Positions 9,392 to 18,962 are shown, counted from the stretch's first letter. The stretch is 64,000 bases of DNA from Trebonia sp963774945 (GCA_963774945.1 CAVZHA010000015.1:1488001-1552000), one strand, 5' to 3'. Made by a program: numbers and translations. The notes: generated by a model from the sequence alone, not told the origin.

Positions 9392-11509
9392 TTACCGGCC
9401 GGTTAGCCGCGCCGTCAGCAGGCAGACGTCATCCTGCCTGGCGGCGCCGACAAGCGCCGCTTCGACGGTGGCGCAGGTTTCCTCGGCCGACCCGCGGCAG
9501 CCCTTGATCGTTTCCGCCAGCGCGGCTAGGCCGTCGCCGATGTCGCGTCCCCGGTGCTCGATCAGGCCGTCGGTGTAGCAGAGCAGCCGCGCGCCTGCCG
9601 CCAGCCGCCGCCAGCCGAAACTGAACCGGCCGCCGGGGAGGGCGCCGAGCATAGTGCCGGGCGCGTCGTCGAGGTACTCCGGCGGACCGTCGAGGGAGGT
9701 CATGACCGGCGGTGGGTGCCCGGCGTTGGCGTACACGAGGTCGCCGGAGGCCGGGTCGAGCACGGCGTAGACGACGGTGGCGAGCGCGTCAGGCAGCAGC
9801 CGGACCACGGCCGCATTGGTCCGCTCGAGCGCAGCGGCCGGATCCGGGTCGTCGATCGCGTACGCGCGGAGCATGCTGCGAACCTGGCCCATGATCGAGG
9901 CAGACGCGATGTTGTGGCCGGACACGTCGCCGATGACCAGCCCGACGCGGCCGCCGGCGACGGGGAACGCGTCGTACCAGTCGCCGCCGACGGCGGCCCC
10001 CTCGGTCGCGGGCAGGTAGCGCACCGCCAGGTCGAGCCTGGGGACGGCGGGCAGCGCGGCCGGGAGCAGGGAGCGCTGCAGCGTCTCGGCGATGGCGTGC
10101 TCACGGGTGAAGGTGTCGGTGTTGGCCAGCCCCGCCGCCAGCCGGCGGCTGAGTTCCTCCACCACCGACACGTCCGTCTCGGTGAAGGGCGAGCCGCCTG
10201 AGGTTCGGTAGAGCGAGATCACGCCGACCGGGCCCCGTTCGGACAGCAGCGGCGTGCTGATCGCGCTGCGCGGTCGCATCAGCTGCACGACGCTCATCGC
10301 GTCGGGCTCGGCCCTCGTCCAGACGGGCATCTCGGCCGCCGCGTCCCGCGAGAGCTGGGTGACGCCGGTGGTGAAGGCACGCTGGGTCAGCAGCGGGCCG
10401 GCCGGCGCGATCCGGTGCGGACGCAGCTTCGCCAGCTGCGCCGCCCGGGCCGGGTCAATGTGGCCGAGCGCGCTCGCGGCCAGCGTCCCTTCGGCCGTCG
10501 GCAGGAACACGATGCAGCACTCGGCCAGGGCGGGGACGACCAGCCGGACGATCTGGTCGAGCAGCTCGCCCCGGTCCCGGGTGGCGGCCACCAGCGCCCC
10601 GGCCCGCATCAGGAAGGACAACCGCTCCCGGGTGGAGTCGGCCTCGGTCCGCGCGGCCCGGGTACTGGCGAGCAGTTCGGCCCGTTCCCGCTCGGCCCGC
10701 TGGCGGGAGGTCAGGTCGATAACGAAAGACGTCCAGCGCAGCGGCCGGCGGTCGATCACCGCCGCCCCGATCAGAACCGGCACCCGGTGCCCGTCCCGAT
10801 GCAGGTACTCCGTCTCGAACGGCTGGCACGCGCCCGTCTGCCGCAGCTGCTCGATCGCCTCGGCGTCAGCCGCGGCCCATTCCGGCGGGGTGATGTCCCG
10901 CCAGCGCACCCGCCCGGCCTCGAGGTCGTCCCGGCTGTAGCCGATCATGCCCAGGTACGCGTCATTGGCGTCGTACACCCGGCGCTCGTCGACGACCATC
11001 ACGCCGAGGACGTTGGCGTCCCGCAGCCGGCCGAGCAGGGCGTTGCTCTGGCGGAGGGCCGCCTCAGTCCGCCGCTCCTCGGTCAGGTCGGTCAAGATCG
11101 CGTAGGCCCGGCTCGGCCGGCCCCGGTCGTCCCGCGCGTCGGGGACGGCGGTGACCCTCACCCAGCGCCGCTCGCCGGTCCGCCGGTGCCGGACGCCGAC
11201 CACCACGTCGGGCACGATCTGGCCGGTCCGCAGCGCCACCGGCACCGGCAGCTCATTCATCGGGAACCGCGAGCCGTCCTCGCGTATCGCGTCGCCCTGC
11301 GGGACAACGGGCCAGGACGCCACCGCGGCCAGGTCGATGCCCAGGATCTCGCTGGCGGCGGGGTTAACGCCGATGACGGACCCGTCGCGGTCGTAGTGGA
11401 CGACCCCCTGCGGCATGGTCTCGAACAGCGTCCGGTACCGCTCGCCCGACGTGGCGTTAACGGCCATCGTGCTCATCGGGCCGTTGGCCCGGCGCGCATG
11501 CGGAATCAC
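9392..11509 (-). CDS. PAS-PAS-GAF-PP2C (SpoIIE-type) serine/threonine phosphatase
   Basis: A soluble 705-residue sensor phosphatase. A first PAS domain spans ~20-135 (RYRTLFETMPQGVVHYDRDG), a second ~155-270 (GVMVVDERRVYDANDAYLGM), a GAF domain ~290-455 and a C-terminal PP2C/SpoIIE domain ~480-700. The latter has the metal-binding signatures GGDWYDAFPV, VIGDVSGHN and LLCYTDGLIEHRGRDI, so it is probably active. Proteins of this kind dephosphorylate anti-sigma-factor antagonists in partner-switching systems; no antagonist or HATPase kinase is nearby. A GTG start at 11509 gives the longest form; ATG at 11476 is possible. A divergent or orphan signalling role is inferred. Confidence 0.9.
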   Translation of the reverse strand: MIPHARRANGPMSTMAVNATSGERYRTLFETMPQGVVHYDRDGSVIGVNPAASEILGIDLAAVASWPVVPQGDAIREDGSRFPMNELPVPVALRTGQIVPDVVVGVRHRRTGERRWVRVTAVPDARDDRGRPSRAYAILTDLTEERRTEAALRQSNALLGRLRDANVLGVMVVDERRVYDANDAYLGMIGYSRDDLEAGRVRWRDITPPEWAAADAEAIEQLRQTGACQPFETEYLHRDGHRVPVLIGAAVIDRRPLRWTSFVIDLTSRQRAERERAELLASTRAARTEADSTRERLSFLMRAGALVAATRDRGELLDQIVRLVVPALAECCIVFLPTAEGTLAASALGHIDPARAAQLAKLRPHRIAPAGPLLTQRAFTTGVTQLSRDAAAEMPVWTRAEPDAMSVVQLMRPRSAISTPLLSERGPVGVISLYRTSGGSPFTETDVSVVEELSRRLAAGLANTDTFTREHAIAETLQRSLLPAALPAVPRLDLAVRYLPATEGAAVGGDWYDAFPVAGGRVGLVIGDVSGHNIASASIMGQVRSMLRAYAIDDPDPAAALERTNAAVVRLLPDALATVVYAVLDPASGDLVYANAGHPPPVMTSLDGPPEYLDDAPGTMLGALPGGRFSFGWRRLAAGARLLCYTDGLIEHRGRDIGDGLAALAETIKGCRGSAEETCATVEAALVGAARQDDVCLLTARLTGR

Positions 11510-11614
11510 GGTCAGCGCACCCCCGCAGTGCCTCCCATCCAGCCCGCCCCCGAGCAGAACGACTCTATCATTTCGACGTTTATCCTGCTCAGACGGCAGG
11601 CGAGCGGGGCCGTC

Positions 11615-12412
11615 CTACCCTTCGAGGGCGCGGGACAACGCGGCCGCCCACTCTGCGGTCGCGTCGAGATGCGCGTCGTGCGATCCGCCGGCCAGGAGGA
11701 CGGGCCGGGTGCCCGGCCGGGCGGCGACGAACTCGGCTTGCTCGGCCGGGCTGAACATGCTCGCGGCGGCGAACACCGCCGTCGTCGGCGCGGTCACCGA
11801 CCTCCATTCCGCCCAGCGCGGGGCCGCCACGCCTTCCATCACCGTCTGCATGACGCCGGCGTCGAACGGCGGGACGAGGCCGCCCTCTCCCGACGGTTCG
11901 AGGTGCCCGATCCACGACCGGGACAGCGCGTCCTGACCCAGGAACTCCCCCGCCTCGGCCGCCGACGCGAACGGCACCGGCCACGACCGGAAGTAGTCGC
12001 CGATGCGGGCCGGGTCGGCGCCGCCCGCGACGGTCGCCTCGAGCACGACGAGCCGGTCGACCAGATCGGGGAAGGCGGCCGCGGCGAGGATGGCGGTGTG
12101 CCCGCCCATCGACTGCCCGACCAGCGTCACCGGACGGCCGGGGGACACAGCACGGATCACCGCCGCCACGTCGGTCGTGAACGCGTCGCGTGACAGGTCG
12201 GCCGGCCGCCGCGTCGTGTGACCGTGTCCGCGCAGGTCAGGGAGTACGAAGCGGTGAGCACGGGCGACTGCGGCGGCGGTCGCGACGAACTCGTCGCCCG
12301 CTCCCGCCAGTCCGTGCAGCGCCACCACGACCGGCCCGTCGCCGTCGTTGTCGAGGTAGCTGAGCCTGACCTCGTTGTTCGCGACCTCGCGGCGCTTGAA
12401 CCCGGAATCCAC
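11615..12412 (-). CDS. Alpha/beta-fold hydrolase
   Basis: A 265-residue cytoplasmic hydrolase with the oxyanion motif LHGLAGAGDEF, the nucleophile elbow GQSMGGH around residue 100 and a late GGSHDAH supplying the catalytic His. The acid residue is probably the Asp or Glu in the region just before. The fold covers esterases, lipases and haloperoxidases, so no substrate can be assigned. It is about 100 bases downstream of the phosphatase gene's start and in the same orientation, with no sign of tight coupling. Confidence 0.85.
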   Translation of the reverse strand: MDSGFKRREVANNEVRLSYLDNDGDGPVVVALHGLAGAGDEFVATAAAVARAHRFVLPDLRGHGHTTRRPADLSRDAFTTDVAAVIRAVSPGRPVTLVGQSMGGHTAILAAAAFPDLVDRLVVLEATVAGGADPARIGDYFRSWPVPFASAAEAGEFLGQDALSRSWIGHLEPSGEGGLVPPFDAGVMQTVMEGVAAPRWAEWRSVTAPTTAVFAAASMFSPAEQAEFVAARPGTRPVLLAGGSHDAHLDATAEWAAALSRALEG

Positions 12413-12554
12413 GACGGAAGGCTATCGCCCCGGCAAAGGCTCTCGTCGAGGCTCGGCACCGGGGTTGAGCGTCCTTCGCATATCCGTGACGGCATTGACC
12501 TCATCCGCCGGGCGCCGAACTACATGAAGCTCGACGCGTGATCAGCCGGAACGA

Positions 12555-12887
12555 TTACGCTTCGGCCGCCGCCTGGTATTTCGCGACGACATCGGCAGGC
12601 ACGCGACCGCGGTCCTTGATGTCGTAGCCGTTCCCCTTCGCCCATTCGCGGACCTTGGCAGTGTCGACGGCGGAAGCGCCGCGGGGGCCGCGTCGTGAGC
12701 GGCGGGCAGCGCCGCCGACCTTGCGGCTGTGCTCGATGAACTTCCCGAGCGTCCGGCGCAGCTCATCGGTGTGCTCGCCGCTGAGGTCGATCTCGTAGTC
12801 GGTGCCGTCCAAGCCGAAGCGGACCGTGCCGTCCGCCGCGCCGCCGTCGATGTCGTCAATGAAGAGCGTCTGGATCTGCTGGGCCAT
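12555..12887 (-). CDS. lsr2: Lsr2 nucleoid-associated protein
   Basis: The 110-residue protein opens with MAQQIQTLFIDDIDGG and has the N-terminal dimerisation strand region. A basic linker (RRSRRGPRG) follows, then the C-terminal DNA-binding domain with VREWAKGNGYDIKDRGRVP. The RGR motif inserts into the minor groove of AT-rich DNA in Lsr2 proteins, allowing silencing of foreign genes. Length and both domains are canonical. A TATACT box at 12923-12928 on the minus strand could be its -10 element, about 36 bases before the ATG. Confidence 0.95.
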   Translation of the reverse strand: MAQQIQTLFIDDIDGGAADGTVRFGLDGTDYEIDLSGEHTDELRRTLGKFIEHSRKVGGAARRSRRGPRGASAVDTAKVREWAKGNGYDIKDRGRVPADVVAKYQAAAEA

Positions 12888-12922
12888 GAATTACTCCGGG
12901 GGTTCGACGATGTTTAAGAACT

Positions 12923-12928
12923 AGTATA
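12923..12928 (-). promoter_or_regulatory. Candidate -10 box of lsr2
   Basis: TATACT on the minus strand differs from TATAAT at one position. It sits in a short AT-rich island upstream of lsr2. I see no convincing -35 hexamer. Confidence 0.35.
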
Positions 12929-13179
12929 GACGGCCGCTATGCGCATTCCGCGCAATAGGCGGCGTGTCGCCGGCTTGTAAACCATCAAGCGCCCATGGCG
13001 CGGGGCGGGGCGCCAATCGGTATCGGGCCCCTCTGCTCGGCGGAGGACTCGCCTGATTCACGGAAAAGCCTTGGCGGAATCTAAAACTGGTGCAAACTCA
13101 CCGGCCAACGTCAGCGGTTGCAGGCCGATGACGGCGCCGCTCACCGCGGTCGCCTGCGCGGCCGGCCTCACGAACAGGG

Positions 13180-14376
13180 ATGAAGAGGCGAGACGATCGC
13201 GTTCTGGTGGCTGACGCCCGAGTCGGATTCGCGAGGAGGAGGATGCGCTTGTCGCTCCACGTCGCCCCGTCCGGGGGCTGGCAGGCCGGGCCCTGGGTAT
13301 CGGCGTGGCTTGCCGCGGCCCTGGCGATTATCGTCGGCGTCCCGGTCGCCGACCTGTTCTTGCCGCCCGACATCCACCTCGCCCACCTGCTGGCCGTCGC
13401 CCCGGCGTTCACGGCCGCGGTAGCCGGGGTCCGGCTGACCGCGGCGGTCAGCGTGCTCGCGGCGCTCGCGCTGATCGTCGCCGGGGCCGAACGCGACAGC
13501 TTGACGACCGAGAGCGTCCTGGTCCAGTTCGGTTCCCTGATCGCCGTCTCGGCCCTGTTGGTTCTGTTCAGCGTGTTCCGCGACCGGCGCAGCCGCGAGC
13601 TGGCCAGGGTCCGCCGGGTTTCCGACGCGACCCAGCGGGTGGTGCTGCGCCCGCTGCCGGCGCGGGCCGGGCCGCTCTCGATCGCCTCGGCCTATCGCGC
13701 CTTCGACGCCGACAGCACGATCGGCGGCGACCTGTACGCCGTCACCCGCGCCGCCGGGTCCACCCGCCTGGTCATCGGCGACGTGCGCGGTAAGGGGCTC
13801 GCCACGATCGGCAGCACCGCCATCATGCTCGGCACGTTCCGCGCCCTGGCGCACCGGCAGCTGCCGCTGCCGGAACTGGTCGCCCAGCTGGAAGGCGCGG
13901 TCCGCTGGGACTTCGCGGAGAACGCAGGGCCGGAAACCGACGACGGGGAAAGCTTCGTCACCGCCGTGATCGTCGACATTCCCGACGACGAGCCGGTGGT
14001 CCGCCTGATCAGCCGCGGGCACCCGCCGCCCCTGCTGCTGCGGCGCGGCGGCAGCGTGACCGCGCTGACCGTGCACGAGCCGGCGCCGCCGGTGGGCCTG
14101 GGCTCAGTGTCGGCCGCCCCCTACGTCCCGACGACCTTCCCGTTCGCCCGGGGGGACCGGCTGCTGCTGTACACCGACGGCGTCAGCGAGACCCGCGACC
14201 GCGACGGCGCGTTCTACCCCCTCGCCGAGCGCGTCACCGCCTGGGCCGGCCAGGCCCCCGCGGACCTGGTCGGCAGCATCACCGACGACCTGGCGGCGTA
14301 CGCCGCCACCCCGTTCAACGACGACATGGCCCTGGTCGCCATCGAGCGAGACAAACCCACTGCAGCCGGCCGCTGA
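13180..14376 (+). CDS. Membrane-anchored PP2C (SpoIIE-type) phosphatase
   Basis: The N-terminal third holds about four hydrophobic helices (including WLAAALAIIVGVPVADLFL and LIAVSALLVLFSVF). A cytoplasmic SpoIIE domain follows from residue ~155, with STIGGDLYAV, VIGDVRGKGL, RLLLYTDGVSETRDRDG and FNDDMALVAI, so the metal-binding Asp residues are kept. This is the common actinobacterial membrane serine phosphatase type. The start is uncertain: ATG at 13180 or ATG at 13243, the latter directly abutting GAGGAGG. It is divergent from lsr2, so the two may share regulatory DNA in 12888-13179. Confidence 0.88.
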   Translation: MKRRDDRVLVADARVGFARRRMRLSLHVAPSGGWQAGPWVSAWLAAALAIIVGVPVADLFLPPDIHLAHLLAVAPAFTAAVAGVRLTAAVSVLAALALIVAGAERDSLTTESVLVQFGSLIAVSALLVLFSVFRDRRSRELARVRRVSDATQRVVLRPLPARAGPLSIASAYRAFDADSTIGGDLYAVTRAAGSTRLVIGDVRGKGLATIGSTAIMLGTFRALAHRQLPLPELVAQLEGAVRWDFAENAGPETDDGESFVTAVIVDIPDDEPVVRLISRGHPPPLLLRRGGSVTALTVHEPAPPVGLGSVSAAPYVPTTFPFARGDRLLLYTDGVSETRDRDGAFYPLAERVTAWAGQAPADLVGSITDDLAAYAATPFNDDMALVAIERDKPTAAGR

Positions 14377-14469
14377 AGGCCGACCAGGCCGAGACCGGCT
14401 CGAAAGGGGCTGAGCCACGAGGCCGTCGCCCGGCACCGGCGAGAGGGCTGACAGTGGTGGCTTGAAGGG

Positions 14470-14542
14470 CTCCTGCGATAGGACTCGAACCTATAACCTG
14501 CCGGTTAACAGCCGGCTGCTCTGCCAATTGAGCTACGCAGGA
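14470..14542 (-). tRNA. tRNA-Asn (GTT)
   Basis: Read on the minus strand, the 73 bases fold as a cloverleaf. The seven-base acceptor arm is TCCTGCG/CGCAGGA, the D arm has AGCTC, the anticodon stem GCCGG/CCGGC encloses loop CTGTTAA (anticodon GTT), and the T arm contains GGTTCGAGTCC. The discriminator base is G, and CCA is not encoded. Confidence 0.96.
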
Positions 14543-14828
14543 CCGTCACGCGCGGCGGGCCGGAAACCGGGCCCGTTGCTTGTGCTGCGCATAAGCGTAG
14601 CGCACCTTCGGGGGTGCCCGTGGCACTCGGGAGGCCGCCCGGCGCCAGAACTTGGAACCGGCCGCGATGAACTTTTCCCGGCTGAGGTGGACTGTCTACG
14701 GCAACGGTGGACAGATAACCATGGAGGCCAACGCACCGTAGCGGTGGCCAGCCAGAACGTAAGAGACGTCGGGGACGGATGGCCGCAACGCCACCGGCGA
14801 CGTCGTGCGCGGGAAGAAGGGGAACCGA

Positions 14829-15260
14829 ATGCGGTACAAGGCAATGTTCATCGCGGGGTTCGCCGTCGGCTTTGTGGCCGGCGCGCGGTCCGGCCGCGGT
14901 ACTTACGACAAGCTCGTCGCGTACGGGCGTCAGGTCGCCGAGAACCCGAAGGTGCAGCAGGCGTCGAACAAGGCGCAGGCGAAGGCGACCGAGCTCGGCA
15001 AGACGGCCGCCGCCAAGGCGCCCGACTACGCCAAGAACGCCGCCGCCAGCGCGACCAACGCCGCCAAGGCGGCGTCGGCCCAGGTGCCGTCGGTCGTGCA
15101 CGCGGCCGCGGACAAGCTGCCGCGGCAGTTCGGCGGCGGTAACGGCAAGGACTCGGGCGACGACGTTGCCGCCGACGGAAACCTGGTCTACCCGGCCGAA
15201 GGCGACGCCTCGGCCGCGAACGGGGTCCGCTACACGCCTGACACCCCCGGCGACCACTGA
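14829..15260 (+). CDS. YtxH-like small membrane-associated protein
   Basis: A 143-residue protein beginning with a glycine-rich hydrophobic segment (FIAGFAVGFVAGARSGRGTY), the YtxH/gas-vesicle-like signature. An Ala/Lys-rich helical region follows, likely coiled or amphipathic, then an acidic tail. Such proteins are envelope-associated and often stress-related; the precise function is unknown. ATG at 14829 is preceded by AAGGGGAAC. It is alone, between the tRNA gene and the convergent sigma gene. Confidence 0.75.
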   Translation: MRYKAMFIAGFAVGFVAGARSGRGTYDKLVAYGRQVAENPKVQQASNKAQAKATELGKTAAAKAPDYAKNAAASATNAAKAASAQVPSVVHAAADKLPRQFGGGNGKDSGDDVAADGNLVYPAEGDASAANGVRYTPDTPGDH

Positions 15261-15325
15261 GCCGGGCCGGGTAACCGGGTCGACCAGGTCAATCTAGGCC
15301 AGCGCGGGCAGCCGGACGGCGCGAG

Positions 15326-15362
15326 GCGGAGCAACGGTCCGTTCGATATGACGGATTTGATC
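15326..15362 (-). repeat. Dispersed 3'-UTR repeat, family A, copy 1
   Basis: The segment contains GGTCCGTTCGATATGACGG and then ATTTGA. It matches copies at 39314-39352 and 47895-47927. It lies about 97 bases past the sigma-factor stop, beyond the hairpin at 15393-15428. All copies have the same orientation relative to the gene they follow. Confidence 0.7.
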
Positions 15363-15392
15363 TGGTTTTGCAGTTCTGGCCGCAGACAGCCG

Positions 15393-15428
15393 AAGGCCGG
15401 CGCCGACGTCATCGTCGGCGCCGGCCTT
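15393..15428 (-). terminator. Strong hairpin terminator of the sigma-factor gene
   Basis: A perfect 16-bp stem (AAGGCCGGCGCCGACG and its complement) closes a TCAT loop, 31 bases downstream of the sigma stop. There is no long U tract, as is usual for GC-rich actinobacteria. The symmetry would also stop plus-strand transcripts from the YtxH gene. Confidence 0.8.
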
Positions 15429-15458
15429 GTCCGGCCGCCACTGGTGTGGTGAGGCGCG

Positions 15459-16622
15459 CTAGTCCAGGTACTCGCGCAGCAGCAGGGCGCGGGAGGGGTG
15501 GCGGAGCTTGGCCAGGGTCTTGGACTCGATCTGCCTGATCCGCTCCCTGGTCACGCCGAACTCCCGGCCGACCTCCTCCAGCGTCCGCGGGTGCCCGTCG
15601 GACAGCCCGAACCGCAGCTGGATGATCCGCTGCTCGCGCTCGGAGAGCTCGCACAGCACCCGGTCGAGCTGGTCCTGCAGCATGATGAAGGCCGCCGCCT
15701 CGATCGGGACGACCGCGTCGGCGTCCTCGATGAAGTCACCGAGGTCGGATTCCTCCTCGCCGATCGGCGACTGCAGCGAGACCGGCTCCTGGGCGATCCG
15801 CTGGATCTCGGCGACCCGCTCGGGCTCGACCCCGAGCTCGGCCGCGAGCTCGTCCACGGTCGCCTCGCGGCCCAGCTCCTGGTGGAGCTGGCGCTGCACC
15901 CGGGCGAGCTTGTTGATCGTCTCGACCATGTGCACCGGCACCCGGATCGTGCGCGCCTGATCGGCGATCGCGCGGGTGATCGCCTGCCTGATCCACCAGG
16001 TCGCGTACGTGGAGAACTTGTAGCCGCGGGTGTAGTCGAACTTCTCGACCGCCCGGATCAGCCCGAGGTTCCCCTCCTGGATCAGGTCGAGGAAGACCAG
16101 CCCGCGGCCGATGTAGCGCTTGGCGATCGACACCACCAGCCGGAGATTCGCCTCGATCAGCCGCTGCTTGCCGCGGACGCCGTCGGCCGAGAGCCACTCC
16201 AGGTCGCCGCGGTCGGCGTCCGAGATCGTGAAGATGGAGTTCAGCTTCTCTTCGGCGTACAGCCCGGCCTCGATCGACTTGGCCAGCTCGACCTCGTCCT
16301 CGGCCGTCAGCAGCGGTACCCGGCCGATCTCCCGCAGGTAGATCCGGACCAGGTCGCTGGTGCCGGCCCGGCGCGCGGTCTCCGCGTCGCTCTCCGGCAG
16401 CTTGGTCTCTGTTTCCTCCTCAATCGGTGCGTCAAGCACCTCGATACCTTCGTCGGCGAGCACGCGCGCTACCCCGTCGAGCGCGTCTGTGGCCAGCTCG
16501 GCCGAATCGATTGCCGCGGTGACGTCCCCCGTCGTCACGAAGCCCCGTGAGCGCCCGAGCGCCACGAGTTCCGTTAGATGTTGCCTAAGCGATGGTTCGC
16601 TCGTTGCTACGGTGAGGCTCAC
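15459..16622 (-). CDS. rpoD: RNA polymerase sigma-70 factor, principal (RpoD/HrdB-like) group
   Basis: 387 residues with a short region 1.1-like segment (residues ~10-75), region 1.2 (TSDLVRIYLREIGRVPLLT) and regions 2.1-2.4 (KRYIGRGLVFLDLIQEGN, then YKFSTYATWWIRQAI). Region 3 follows, then region 4 (RTLEEVGREFGVTRERIRQI), ending in LREYLD as in HrdB-type factors. It directs core RNA polymerase to -10/-35 promoters. It follows dnaG in the same orientation, the dnaG-rpoD order of the classical macromolecular-synthesis operon. The N-terminus is shorter than Streptomyces HrdB, so a group 2 alternative principal-like factor cannot be excluded. Confidence 0.88.
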   Translation of the reverse strand: MSLTVATSEPSLRQHLTELVALGRSRGFVTTGDVTAAIDSAELATDALDGVARVLADEGIEVLDAPIEEETETKLPESDAETARRAGTSDLVRIYLREIGRVPLLTAEDEVELAKSIEAGLYAEEKLNSIFTISDADRGDLEWLSADGVRGKQRLIEANLRLVVSIAKRYIGRGLVFLDLIQEGNLGLIRAVEKFDYTRGYKFSTYATWWIRQAITRAIADQARTIRVPVHMVETINKLARVQRQLHQELGREATVDELAAELGVEPERVAEIQRIAQEPVSLQSPIGEEESDLGDFIEDADAVVPIEAAAFIMLQDQLDRVLCELSEREQRIIQLRFGLSDGHPRTLEEVGREFGVTRERIRQIESKTLAKLRHPSRALLLREYLD

Positions 16623-16755
16623 GAAGAACAGTGTGCGCCTCCGACCCTGTGCTTCGGGGGACCCAATTTTACTATTCTGACCAGAGGTTTAACCTGAGGG
16701 AAACCTGAGTAAATACTCCTGGAAATGTCTTTCGCGGTTCAGGAACCGCCCGCTT

Positions 16756-18678
16756 TCAGGCCCCGCTCGCCCGGTCGAGCAGCCACTTTCGCCGCTGCTC
16801 AAGCCCCACCAGCTCGCCGAACACGCGGCCGTAAGCGGCCTGGTCCTCCTCCGGGTTCATCCGCTGGAGCTTGGCCTTGATCCCGGCGATCCGGCGGCCG
16901 GCCGCCAGCTCGCCGACCCGGGCGAGCACGACGTCGGCGTACTTCTCGTCCGGCTCGCCCGACACCTGCAGCGGCTCCACCGCCAACTCGGTCACGAAGC
17001 CGCGGACCACGTCGTCCGGCGCCGCCTCGAGCAGCGCCGCCGCCCAGTCCCGAGCCCGGCCCGCGGTCCCCACCCCGCCGCAGGCGGCGATGAGCTCGAA
17101 CACGGCCGCGTGGGCGGGCAGCGTGAACGCGGACGCGCCGAGCGCGTCAAACTCCGGCCCGGTCAGCCCCGACCACTGCACGGCGAGCTTGAGCGCCTCC
17201 CGCTCGACCCGGTGGACCGGGTCGGATCGGTCAAAGGCGCGGCCGCTCTGGGCGGGGCGCAGGTTGCCTGCGCGCTGCGGGCCGGCGTCGGATGCCGCCT
17301 CGTTTGGGTTCGAACGGGCCGGTGCTCCGCGCTTGGGCTGCATGGCCGCGGCGGCCTGGCGGACCCGGTCGAGGACGTAGCGCTCGTCCATGAACCCGAT
17401 CCAGCGGTCGAGGTCGACCGCGTACTGCTTCCACTTGGCCCGGTCCTTGATCCTGACGATGATCGGGGCGGCCTCGTCGATCGCGGCGAACTGCCCCTCG
17501 CGGGTGTCCAGGTCGTGCTTGGCCAGCACCGACCTGATCGCGAACTCGAACAGCGGCACCCGCCGCGCCACCAGGTCGCGGACCGCGGCGTCGCCGTGCT
17601 TGACCCGCAGGTCGCACGGGTCGAGGCCGTCGGGCTGGACCGCGACGTAGGTCTGGGTGACGAACTTCTCCTCGAGGGCGAACGCCCGCAGCGCGGCCTT
17701 CTGCCCGGCCGCGTCGCCGTCGAAGGTGAAGATGATCTCGCCGGTCGACCCGTCGGTGTCCATGATCAGCCGCCGGAGGATCTTCACGTGATCCTCGCCG
17801 AAGGAGGTGCCGCAGGTGGCGACGGCGGTCGGCACGCCCGACAGGTGGCACGCCATCACGTCGGTGTAGCCCTCGACGATCACCGCCTGTCGGCGCTTGG
17901 CGATCTCCCGCTTGGCCAGGTCCGCGCCGTAGAGCAGGTGGCTCTTCTTGAAGATGGCGGTCTCGGGGGTGTTGAGGTACTTCGGGCCGTCCTCGTCGGC
18001 GTTGAGCTTGCGCGCGCCGAACGCGACGGTCTCCCCCGTCAGGTCCCTGACCGGCCACATCAGCCGGCCGCGGAACATGTCGATCAGGCCGCCGCGGCTG
18101 GTCCGCCTGGCGAGGCCGGCCTTGAGCAGCTCCTCCTCGGTGAAGCCGCGCGGCCGCAGGTGCCTGACGAGCTCGTCCCAGGCGTTGGGCGAGTAGCCGA
18201 CGCCGAACTTCTGCGCGTCGTCGAGGGAGAAGCCGCGCTCGGCCAGGAACGCCAGGGCCGGGCTGTTGCCGGTCGTTGTTGCGAGCCGGCCGGTGTAGAA
18301 GTCCTGGGCGGCGATGTGCGCCTCGATCAGCCGACGCCGCTGGCTGTGCTCCTGGCCGGGGACGTAGCCGCCCTGCTCGTAGCGGAGCTCCAGGTGGGCG
18401 CGGGCGGCCAGCCGCTCCACCGCCTCGGTGAAGTCGAGGTGCTCGAGCTTGCGGATGAACGTGATCACGTCGCCGCCCTCGCCGCAGGAGAAGCAGTGGT
18501 ACAGCTCCTTGCCCGGGGTGACGTTGAAGGACGGCGTCCGCTCCTCGTGGAACGGGCAGAGGCCCTTGAGGCTCCCGCCGCCGGCCGGCCTGAGCTGCAG
18601 GTACTCGCCCACGACGTCCGCGATGGGCGATCGTTCGCGGACGTTGGCGATGTCTTCCTGGCGAATGCGACCTGGCAT
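16756..18678 (-). CDS. dnaG: DNA primase
   Basis: A 640-residue primase that makes RNA primers at the replication fork. The N-terminal zinc finger (CPFHEERTPSFNV with CFSCGEGGD) occupies residues ~40-65. The TOPRIM core holds VIVEGYTDVMA near 260 and FDGDAAGQKAA near 320, with the acidic metal-binding residues. A helicase-binding C-terminal domain ends at residue 640. ATG at 18678 (MPGRIRQEDI) matches the family start; an upstream in-frame start at 18753 would add 25 unlikely residues. dgt lies further upstream on the same strand, as commonly seen in actinobacteria. Confidence 0.96.
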   Translation of the reverse strand: MPGRIRQEDIANVRERSPIADVVGEYLQLRPAGGGSLKGLCPFHEERTPSFNVTPGKELYHCFSCGEGGDVITFIRKLEHLDFTEAVERLAARAHLELRYEQGGYVPGQEHSQRRRLIEAHIAAQDFYTGRLATTTGNSPALAFLAERGFSLDDAQKFGVGYSPNAWDELVRHLRPRGFTEEELLKAGLARRTSRGGLIDMFRGRLMWPVRDLTGETVAFGARKLNADEDGPKYLNTPETAIFKKSHLLYGADLAKREIAKRRQAVIVEGYTDVMACHLSGVPTAVATCGTSFGEDHVKILRRLIMDTDGSTGEIIFTFDGDAAGQKAALRAFALEEKFVTQTYVAVQPDGLDPCDLRVKHGDAAVRDLVARRVPLFEFAIRSVLAKHDLDTREGQFAAIDEAAPIIVRIKDRAKWKQYAVDLDRWIGFMDERYVLDRVRQAAAAMQPKRGAPARSNPNEAASDAGPQRAGNLRPAQSGRAFDRSDPVHRVEREALKLAVQWSGLTGPEFDALGASAFTLPAHAAVFELIAACGGVGTAGRARDWAAALLEAAPDDVVRGFVTELAVEPLQVSGEPDEKYADVVLARVGELAAGRRIAGIKAKLQRMNPEEDQAAYGRVFGELVGLEQRRKWLLDRASGA

Positions 18679-18755
18679 GTCTGCGAGTGTATGACCGCCG
18701 CCGGGCGGTGCGGCTGGGTTCGGCACGGGTTTGACAGGGGTTCGGTCTCGCATCG

Positions 18756-18860
18756 GTCGTGCTTCGGTGTTGCTTCGGTGTTGCCTTGGTCTTCGGTCCT
18801 GCTTCGGTATTGCTTCGGTCTTCGGTCCTGCTTCGTCCGGCTTCGGGTCGGCTTGGGCCC
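18756..18860 (+). repeat. Degenerate tandem repeat upstream of dnaG
   Basis: TGCTTCGGTGT occurs twice in a row. A 29-base unit containing TCTTCGGTCCTGCTTCG then occurs twice, the second copy degenerating. The repeat lies in the divergent intergenic region between dnaG and the HAD gene. It has no coding meaning that I can see. Confidence 0.6.
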
Positions 18861-18962
18861 AGCTCGGCGCTCCGGTGGTGATTAGCGGATGCTTTGGTCG
18901 GGGAAAATCCGTGATGCGGTGGCCGCCTTCTGCAGGACTGCAGGCGGATGAGAAGAGGATCT

